From an uncultured Vibrio sp. (lineage in GTDB: Bacteria; Pseudomonadota; Gammaproteobacteria; Enterobacterales; Vibrionaceae), in assembly GCF_947488985.1 (NCBI RefSeq), contig NZ_CANLBV010000005.1, positions 20,797 through 84,796 of the forward strand: DNA of 64,000 nucleotides, written 5' to 3'. The notes beneath the pieces were generated by a model. The model did no database searches. It was not told the DNA's origin and saw only the letters and a list, made by a program, of their open reading frames with translations. Within the stretch, counting starts at the first letter, position 1; the number at the start of each line of letters is the position of its first letter. The position numbers and the translations under genes were made by a program. Of the stretch, positions 58,011 to 64,000 are shown one piece after another.

Positions 58011-61000
58011 ATGACCAAACAACCCATTTTTACCCTACCTACACTCAAAGGTGCCGGTGACAAAAAGTACATCGGTAACCTCATTGGTTCGTCTCTCGCG
58101 CTTGCTATAGCCAAACTTGCAGAGCAACACAACAGCCATACCGTATTGGCTGTTCCTGATCCACAAGTGGCGCTTAAGCTTCAATCTGAAATTGAGCAAT
58201 TTACGGCTCATGAAGTCGCGTTATTCCCCGACTGGGAAACGCTGCCATACGATAGCTTCTCACCGCACCAAGAGATCATCTCAGATCGTATCGCGCGACT
58301 TTATGCACTGCCAACGCTAAAAAATGGCATTACGATCGTGCCAATCAGCACGCTATTGCAGCGTCAGTCGCCACGTGACTTTTTATTGCAACATACGCTG
58401 ATGGTTAAAACGGGCGACCTGTACTCATTAGAGAAGCTGCGCCTTCAGCTTGAAAAGTCCGGCTACCGCTACGTTGACCAAGTGTTTGGCCCGGGTGAAT
58501 ACGCAAGCCGTGGTTCTATTCTTGATCTATTCCCGATGGGCAGCAAAGACCCGTATCGCATCGATTTTTTCGATGACGAGATCGATACCATCCGCACCTT
58601 CGATCCGGAGAACCAACGTTCTATCGAAGACATCGCTGAGATTCGACTGCTACCAGCTCATGAGTTCCCAACCTCGGAAACGGCGATTGAAGATTTCCGT
58701 ATTCGTTGGCGTCAACAGTTCGATGCCCGCCGTGAGCCTGAATCTATCTATATGCAGGTTTCAAAAGGCACTTGGCCTGCAGGTATTGAATATTGGCAGC
58801 CACTGTTCTTCGACCATACTGAAACCTTATTTGATTATGTTGCCGATGAATCGCAGCTCTTGGTGCTAGGGGATATCGAAACCGCGGTTGATACTTTCCT
58901 TACTGATGTAGCTCATCGATACGAACAGCGCGGCGTTGATCCACTGCGCCCACTGCTGGCACCAGAACAGCTGTGGCTGAAAAAAGATGAACTGTTTGCG
59001 CACTTCAAACGAAAGCCACAGGTCAATCTGAGCGTAGATTCAATTGAAGAGAAAGCCGGCCGCACCAACCTTCCGCTTGTGTCTTTACCTGATCTCAGTG
59101 TTCAACATCAGAATAAAGAGCCACTCGCAAACCTAAGAAAGTTCACAGAGGCCTTCGACGGCAAAGTGGTCTTTTCGGTTGAGTCTGAAGGTCGCCGTGA
59201 AGCACTGAGTGAATTGCTTCGAGGCATCAAACTGCGTCCAAGCGAAAATGAAAATCTCGACGCAGCGATCAAGGACAAAAACAAATTCAGCTTGATACTC
59301 GGCTCTGCTGAGCATGGCTTTATCCACCAAGAGCAAAATATCGCTCTTATCTGTGAAAGCGACCTGTTGGGTGATCGCGTTGTTCAGCGCCGTAAGAAAG
59401 ATAAAAAAAGCGTTAACAGCGACACTGTAATTCGCCACTTAGCGGAGCTTAAACCGGGTCAACCTGTGGTGCATATCGACCACGGTATTGGTCGCTACAT
59501 CGGCCTGCAAACCCTCGAAGCCGGTGGCATGAAAACCGAATACGTGACGCTTGAGTATCAAAACGATGCCAAGCTCTACGTGCCGGTTGCCTCTTTGAAT
59601 TTAATCGGCCGCTACTCTGGTGGTGCTGAAGATTCTGCACCGCTGCACAAACTCGGTGGTGAAGCGTGGCAAAAAGCTCGTAAACGTGCCGCTGAGAAAG
59701 TCCGTGATGTTGCAGCAGAGCTACTTGATGTTTACGCTAAGCGTGAGCTCAAACCTGGCTATAAATTTGCTCTCGACCGAGGTCAATACGCCACCTTTAA
59801 ATCTGGCTTTCCGTTTGAAGAAACCGATGACCAAGCCATGGCTATCAATGCTGTAATGTCTGACATGTGCCAAGCCAAAGCCATGGATCGCTTAGTGTGT
59901 GGTGACGTTGGCTTTGGTAAAACCGAAGTCGCAATGCGCGCGGCGTTCGTTTGTACCGACAACAGTAAGCAAGTGGCGGTATTGGTACCCACTACCCTAC
60001 TGGCTCAGCAACACTTCGAGAACTTCCGCGACCGTTTCGCCAACTTGCCGATACGCGTTGAAGTACTGTCGCGATTTAAATCAGCTAAAGAACAGAAATC
60101 AATCATGCAAGATGTCGCCGACGGCAAGGTCGATATCTTGGTGGGTACTCATAAGCTGCTTTCGAGTGATATTCAATTTAAAGACCTTGGCTTATTGGTT
60201 GTCGATGAAGAACACCGATTCGGTGTGCGCCAGAAAGAAAAAGTGAAAGCAATGCGCGCGGATGTCGATATCCTTACGCTCACCGCCACGCCAATTCCGA
60301 GAACGCTGAACATGGCAATGAGTGGTATGCGTGATTTGTCGATCATCGCCACACCACCCGCCCGCCGCTTATCCATCAAAACCTTCGTTCGCGAGAGTGA
60401 TGATGCGATCGTTAGAGAAGCGGTGCTGCGTGAAATCATGCGTGGTGGTCAGGTTTACTTCCTTCATAACCAAGTCGACACGATTGAAAAAACCGCCGAA
60501 TCACTGCAAAAATTGATTCCAGAAGCGCGTGTCACCGTGGCTCATGGCCAAATGCGAGAGCGCGAACTAGAACGCATCATGAATGATTTCTACCACCAGC
60601 GCTTTAACTTACTGGTTTGTACCACCATCATCGAAACCGGTATCGACGTACCGACGGCCAATACCATCTTAATGGACAGAGCCGATAACCTTGGTTTAGC
60701 GCAGTTGCACCAATTGCGTGGCCGTGTGGGGCGCTCTCACCACCAAGCTTATGCTTACTTGTTAACGCCGCACCCTAAAGCCATGACTAAAGATGCAATC
60801 AAGCGATTGGATGCGATTGCTTCTCTTGAAGACTTGGGCGCGGGTTTTACTCTCGCAACCCATGACTTAGAGATCCGTGGCGCAGGTGAATTATTGGGTG
60901 ACGAGCAGAGTGGTCAAATCCAGTCGGTAGGTTTTACACTGTACATGGAGATGCTTGAACAAGCGGTAGAGGCATTGAAAGAAGGTCGAGAGCCATCGCT

Positions 61001-61472
61001 TGATGATCTGCTGCGTGAACAAACGGAGATTGAGATGCGTCTGCCTGCGCTATTGCCCGATGACTACATCCCAGACATCAATACGCGTTTGTCTACTTAT
61101 AAGCGTATAGCAAGCGTGAGCGATGGCGACGAATTAGCGGAACTAAAAGTCGAGCTGATTGATCGCTTTGGAATCCTTCCTGACGCAACCAAAAACTTGC
61201 TGTCGGTTTCAGAGCTCAAGTTAGCCGCCGCGGCTATCAAAGCCAAGAAAATCGAGGCACACGATAAGGGCGGATTCTTAGAATTCTACCCAGATGCTGA
61301 CATAAACCCAGCCTACCTTGTTAAACTGTTGCAATCTCAACCACAAAAGTTTTCAATGGAAGGACCAACTAAGTTCAAGTTTACGATTCCATTAGTCGAC
61401 AGACGGAAACGAATCCAATTTGTGAGTGATTTATTGGGCGAATTCAGACAAAACCTGCTGCCTTCGGCTTAG
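58011..61472 (+). CDS. mfd: Transcription-repair coupling factor Mfd
   Basis: 1153 aa ATP-dependent translocase that removes RNAP stalled at lesions and recruits UvrA. UvrB-like N-terminal domains (about 1-340), RNAP-interaction domain near 470-550 (PVVHIDHGIGRYIGLQ), motor with Walker A GDVGFGKTEVAMRAAF (about 630-645), VVDEEHRFGV box II and the TRG motif, and C-terminal regulatory domain (about 1000-1153). Full length. Confidence 0.98.
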   Translation: MTKQPIFTLPTLKGAGDKKYIGNLIGSSLALAIAKLAEQHNSHTVLAVPDPQVALKLQSEIEQFTAHEVALFPDWETLPYDSFSPHQEIISDRIARLYALPTLKNGITIVPISTLLQRQSPRDFLLQHTLMVKTGDLYSLEKLRLQLEKSGYRYVDQVFGPGEYASRGSILDLFPMGSKDPYRIDFFDDEIDTIRTFDPENQRSIEDIAEIRLLPAHEFPTSETAIEDFRIRWRQQFDARREPESIYMQVSKGTWPAGIEYWQPLFFDHTETLFDYVADESQLLVLGDIETAVDTFLTDVAHRYEQRGVDPLRPLLAPEQLWLKKDELFAHFKRKPQVNLSVDSIEEKAGRTNLPLVSLPDLSVQHQNKEPLANLRKFTEAFDGKVVFSVESEGRREALSELLRGIKLRPSENENLDAAIKDKNKFSLILGSAEHGFIHQEQNIALICESDLLGDRVVQRRKKDKKSVNSDTVIRHLAELKPGQPVVHIDHGIGRYIGLQTLEAGGMKTEYVTLEYQNDAKLYVPVASLNLIGRYSGGAEDSAPLHKLGGEAWQKARKRAAEKVRDVAAELLDVYAKRELKPGYKFALDRGQYATFKSGFPFEETDDQAMAINAVMSDMCQAKAMDRLVCGDVGFGKTEVAMRAAFVCTDNSKQVAVLVPTTLLAQQHFENFRDRFANLPIRVEVLSRFKSAKEQKSIMQDVADGKVDILVGTHKLLSSDIQFKDLGLLVVDEEHRFGVRQKEKVKAMRADVDILTLTATPIPRTLNMAMSGMRDLSIIATPPARRLSIKTFVRESDDAIVREAVLREIMRGGQVYFLHNQVDTIEKTAESLQKLIPEARVTVAHGQMRERELERIMNDFYHQRFNLLVCTTIIETGIDVPTANTILMDRADNLGLAQLHQLRGRVGRSHHQAYAYLLTPHPKAMTKDAIKRLDAIASLEDLGAGFTLATHDLEIRGAGELLGDEQSGQIQSVGFTLYMEMLEQAVEALKEGREPSLDDLLREQTEIEMRLPALLPDDYIPDINTRLSTYKRIASVSDGDELAELKVELIDRFGILPDATKNLLSVSELKLAAAAIKAKKIEAHDKGGFLEFYPDADINPAYLVKLLQSQPQKFSMEGPTKFKFTIPLVDRRKRIQFVSDLLGEFRQNLLPSA

Positions 61473-61504
61473 AGTCGACCCAATTCTCAGTATCTATAAA
61501 TTAT

Positions 61505-61524
61505 CCAGCCGATAGGTCGGCTGG
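61505..61524. other. Perfect hairpin just before csiV
   Basis: CCAGCCGA/TCGGCTGG with loop TAGG, ending about 14 bases before the csiV ATG. No T-run on the plus strand, so not a normal mfd terminator. Confidence 0.55.
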
Positions 61525-61538
61525 AAGACGGAGTAAAA

Positions 61539-62309
61539 ATGAAAAGACTGATCCCACTGCTACTATTGTTCGTTTCACTGCCAACTTTGGCGCAGAGACA
61601 ATTTGATATAGAAGTGATCATTTTTAAGCGCGCGGTTGATGCAGAAAAGGTGAACGAGTCTTGGCCAAACACCCAGCCTGATATTTCACTTGAGCGCGTT
61701 GGTTCATTTCAAGATGGTCAATACCGAGCAAGTAAAGGCGTAGAGATGTTGCCTAGAACGGCATACGAGCTCACCCCTCAGAAAGATAAATTGAACAAGC
61801 ATGCAGGCTTTGAAGTACTGATGCACACTGCTTGGCGCCAAGGTGACCAAGGTAAGCGCGCTGCACCTGTTTTCCACATTCAAGCAGGTAAAGACTTCTC
61901 CAAAGATTTCAATGCTGATGGTTCTGAGAAAGGCAGCATGACCGCAGCAACAGCTGATGGCTTCCAAGAAGAGAGCATTGATAAGCCGCTATACGAATTA
62001 GACGGTAAGCTACAGATCTACGTTCAGCACTATTTATACGCTGAAACTACATTAGATTTGAAAGCACCAAGCGTTCGTGAGGTCACTTTACAAGACCAAG
62101 CAATTGAACTTGATTCTCCAGTGAGTGGGGCGGAAAACAACGTTCAAGTGGGTAATCTCACCGAAATTTCTCCGACGGTTGAAGTCGAAGAGTTCCTAAA
62201 AAGCTACCGAATGGACCAAAAACGTCGTATGCGCAGTACCGAGACTCACTACCTTGACCACCCGCTGCTTGGCATGGTGATTCAAGTACGTCGCGTGGAG
62301 CAAGAGTAA
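61539..62309 (+). CDS. csiV: Peptidoglycan-binding protein CsiV
   Basis: 256 aa periplasmic protein. Signal peptide MKRLIPLLLLFVSLPTLAQ cut near residue 19-20. In V. cholerae CsiV is needed for LpoA localisation and PBP1A activation; this gene sits after mfd as it does there. The mature part shows no enzymatic motif. ACGGAG-like ribosome site before the ATG; a hairpin lies just upstream. Confidence 0.85.
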   Translation: MKRLIPLLLLFVSLPTLAQRQFDIEVIIFKRAVDAEKVNESWPNTQPDISLERVGSFQDGQYRASKGVEMLPRTAYELTPQKDKLNKHAGFEVLMHTAWRQGDQGKRAAPVFHIQAGKDFSKDFNADGSEKGSMTAATADGFQEESIDKPLYELDGKLQIYVQHYLYAETTLDLKAPSVREVTLQDQAIELDSPVSGAENNVQVGNLTEISPTVEVEEFLKSYRMDQKRRMRSTETHYLDHPLLGMVIQVRRVEQE

Positions 62310-62377
62310 CAACCTCGATTCTCATCAATGCAGAGCAAGCACTGTATATAGAGTTAGCATTGCCCTATGCTTTATAA

Positions 62378-62404
62378 CGTCCTCCACTGTGAGGGCGTTT
62401 TCTT
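62378..62404 (+). terminator. Terminator after csiV
   Basis: CGTCCTC/GAGGGCG (one wobble) with loop CACTGT, then TTTTCTT. Confidence 0.72.
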
Positions 62405-62461
62405 CTATCGTGCTTATGTTTGGATCCTTGCCTATTATTTTCCCCTTATTTGGTACTTGCT

Positions 62462-63007
62462 ATGATCCCTGACTTTCAAATCAATACCCACAACCTCAGC
62501 CTCAAAATTATTGAAACCTCAGATGCTTCGGAGTTTTCTCGATTGATTCAATCTTCACCTAGCTTGTTGCCATGGATTGATTGGTGTCACGATCAATTTT
62601 CGATCGTCGAAGCGGAGAAGTTCATCGTGGCGACCCGATTAAACTGGGTTAAAGCCGATGCGTTTGGCTTTGGTATCTTTGAGCGAAAAAGCAATAAGTT
62701 GGTCGGTATGGTCGCTATCAATGAGCTTTATCACACCTTTAACATGGCCAGTTTAGGGTATTGGGTTGGTGATGAGTTTCAGCGACAAGGGATCGCCCGC
62801 GAAGCCATGTTGGCTTTATTTGAATTTTGCTTCGCACAGCTAAAACTAACGCGCTTAGAGATTGTCTGTGATACCGCGAATCTACCAAGCCAAAAACTGA
62901 TAGAGAAGTGTGGAGCCGAGCGAGAAACCATTGCCAAGAATCGATTTATATTTAACGGAAAACCGAAAGATGGCGTGGTTTATTCTGTGCTACCTCCAAC
63001 TTCTTAA
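62462..63007 (+). CDS. GNAT family N-acetyltransferase (RimJ/RimL-like)
   Basis: 181 aa from my start; acetyl-CoA-dependent transferase, probably cytosolic. GNAT core: ELYHTFNMASLGYWV, the acetyl-CoA loop EFQRQGIAREAM (R/QxxGxG/A) near 105-117, and a C-terminal SQKLIEKCGAERE. Substrate unknown. Start at ATG 62462 (MIPDFQINTHN); the frame extends to a TTG upstream but without a ribosome site. Ordinary codon use. Confidence 0.82.
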   Translation: MIPDFQINTHNLSLKIIETSDASEFSRLIQSSPSLLPWIDWCHDQFSIVEAEKFIVATRLNWVKADAFGFGIFERKSNKLVGMVAINELYHTFNMASLGYWVGDEFQRQGIAREAMLALFEFCFAQLKLTRLEIVCDTANLPSQKLIEKCGAERETIAKNRFIFNGKPKDGVVYSVLPPTS

Positions 63008-63139
63008 CAGCGTCAATTACTTCGTAACCTGCAATAGCACACAGGCAACACGATCAAAAGTAAGCGCGTCATAAACCCCGCATTCTAATCGCCTAGCGCG
63101 AAGAATAAGATCAAGTCTCCAACCATAAGGAGATTTGAA

Positions 63140-63451
63140 ATGGGAAAACGACGCACCAATCAAGAATGGCAAACGCTTATCGAGCAATCTGAATCGAGTT
63201 CACTGTCGACACTCGCGTTTTGTAAGCTCAATGAACTCAATCCCTCAACGTTCTATGCCAAGCGCCAGCAACTCAATAAAACGGACATATCTCTAGGCTT
63301 TATCCGAGCTGAAGTCGTCGAAAAGACAACAAAGTATCAAGCTCAAGTAGCAACGGCTAACATGACGCTGCTAGTCAATGATGTTGAGCTGAGCATTCCA
63401 CAAGGCACGCCAGCGGTCTATCTCGCAGAACTCATCGGTGCGCTATCATGA
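63140..63451 (+). CDS. tnpA: IS66 family accessory protein TnpA
   Basis: 103 aa, IS66 OrfA-type helix-turn-helix protein: MGKRRTNQEWQTLIEQSES, then FCKLNELNPSTFYAKRQQL, a typical TnpA signature. DNA-binding accessory of IS66 transposition. Codon use and context mark it as mobile. Its stop overlaps the tnpB ATG. Confidence 0.85.
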   Translation: MGKRRTNQEWQTLIEQSESSSLSTLAFCKLNELNPSTFYAKRQQLNKTDISLGFIRAEVVEKTTKYQAQVATANMTLLVNDVELSIPQGTPAVYLAELIGALS

Positions 63452-63801
63452 AACGTATGCTCAGCGCTCCAGAGGTTTATCTATATCGTGACAGCGTCGA
63501 TTTTAGAAAGTCGATCAATGGTCTTGCTGCGATTATCGAAAGTGACACCGACTTACCCTTGGCAAGCGGCGCACTGTTCCTGTTCACCAATAAACAGCGT
63601 GACAAAATCAAGGTATTGTACTGGGATAAAACTGGCTTTGCTCTTTGGTATAAACGCCTCGAAAAAGCCAAGTTCAAGTGGCCATCAAAAGAGAAAAATG
63701 AGGTGTTTACCCTAACTCAATTCGAGCTTGATAGACTGCTTTCTGGCTTCACGATTATCGGCCATAAACCCGTTCGAATAAACGATTTCACAATGACTTA
63801 A
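63448..63801 (+). CDS. tnpB: IS66 family accessory protein TnpB
   Basis: 117 aa IS66 Orf2 (PF05717). VYLYRDSVDFRKSINGLAAIIE and KIKVLYWDKTGFALWYKRLE are the clear family segments. Full length; no tnpC follows. Confidence 0.9.
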   Translation: MKRMLSAPEVYLYRDSVDFRKSINGLAAIIESDTDLPLASGALFLFTNKQRDKIKVLYWDKTGFALWYKRLEKAKFKWPSKEKNEVFTLTQFELDRLLSGFTIIGHKPVRINDFTMT

Positions 63802-63875
63802 TCGATAATAAAGCCTTATCCACCAAGCGTTAACGGCATGACTTTAGGCCGTGTTGATCTTTCGAGCTGATTTTT

Positions 63876-63975
63876 GCAGCGAGTTGCTGGACATTTATAC
63901 AAGGCAGAGGCGTCGATGTGTAACTAGCCTACATGAGAAGCCGATAACGTAGTAGAAATGCCCAGCAAACGCTGC
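63876..63975. repeat. Long palindromic (MITE-like) unit after tnpB
   Basis: Left arm GCAGCGAGTTGCTGGACATTT (63876-63896, 21 bases) pairs with right arm AAATGCCCAGCAAACGCTGC (63956-63975); about 20 bases with two mismatches and one bulge. A 59-base loop lies between. No ORF. This looks like an interspersed repeat. Confidence 0.6.
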
Positions 63976-64000
63976 CCGAAGGGTTCGGCTAAAAGCGTTT
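63967..64000. repeat. Second nested hairpin at the window edge
   Basis: AAACGCT (63967-63973) pairs with AGCGTTT (63994-64000); an inner GAA/TTC stem around GGG is flanked by C-G pairs. It shares bases with the right arm of the longer palindrome, so the two folds compete. It may continue beyond the window. Confidence 0.5.

Larger units (their letters stand above)
63060..63801 (+). mobile_element. Left part of an IS66-family element (tnpA-tnpB)
   Basis: Possible left end GTAAGCGCG at 63060, the usual GTAAGCG start of IS66-family inverted repeats. It is followed by tnpA and tnpB in order with a four-base overlap. The tnpC transposase expected next is absent: from 63802 on there is no ORF for it. 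I see no right inverted repeat, so the element is truncated or its right end lies beyond the window. Confidence 0.75.

Noticed and set aside
63802..64000. A possible integron attC site (GTTAACG near 63834, palindromic structure downstream)
   Set aside because: The core sites do not pair as R'/R'' around the structure, and no integrase or cassette array is present.

Overview
The window is a stretch of bacterial chromosome from a Vibrio. Proteins, gene order (tdk-cysS-ppiB-lpxH; his; hns-gsk-mnmA-hflD-purB; bio; ftsK-lolA-rarA-serS; lrp/ald; cysB; pyrF-lapAB-ihfB-rpsA-cmk; kdsB-ycaR-lpxK-msbA-comEC; lolCDE; PilZ-like-mfd-csiV) and moderate-to-low GC fit the large Vibrio chromosome, probably near the V. 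splendidus group. The species call is inference from recall, not a search.

Layout. 1-5.4 kb: thymidine kinase (cut by the window edge), cysS, ppiB, lpxH, an EAL-HDOD signalling protein and a YchJ SEC-C protein. 5.5-13.1 kb: a complete histidine operon on the minus strand (hisG-D-C-B-H-A-F-IE), headed by a peptide with five consecutive His codons and an attenuator. 13.2-15.9 kb: an NhaC-family transporter behind a lysine riboswitch, then divergent hns. 16-21.4 kb: gsk, a small conserved ORF, mnmA, hflD and purB, with PurR-like boxes before gsk and purB. 21.6-28.4 kb: htpX, a small ORF, then bioBFCD divergent from bioA across a BirA operator. 28.4-37.2 kb: ftsK-lolA-rarA-serS and the lrp/ald divergent pair. 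37.2-41.7 kb: a methyltransferase whose ribosome site lies in a perfect hairpin, cysB, a membrane-anchored coiled-coil protein and miaE. 41.7-57.2 kb: pyrF, lapAB, ihfB, rpsA, cmk, then the envelope block kdsB-ycaR-lpxK-msbA-comEC, a DUF2062 protein and lolCDE. 57.4-63 kb: PilZ-like protein, mfd, csiV, GNAT acetyltransferase. 63.06-64 kb: the left part of an IS66-family element (tnpA, tnpB, no tnpC seen), followed by a palindromic, MITE-like sequence that runs to the window edge.

Functionally most of this is core housekeeping: amino-acid, cofactor and nucleotide synthesis, tRNA charging and modification, LPS and lipoprotein export, cell division and transcription-coupled repair. Several ligand- or protein-responsive leaders are directly readable: His attenuator, lysine riboswitch, S1 leader, BirA operator and PurR boxes. 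I found no CRISPR array, tRNA, rRNA, prophage or defence island. I see no convincing new multi-gene system; the most unexplained signals are the start-site hairpin of the 37.3-kb methyltransferase gene, the GATTCGA heptamer array after purB, and the palindromic repeat at the right edge.
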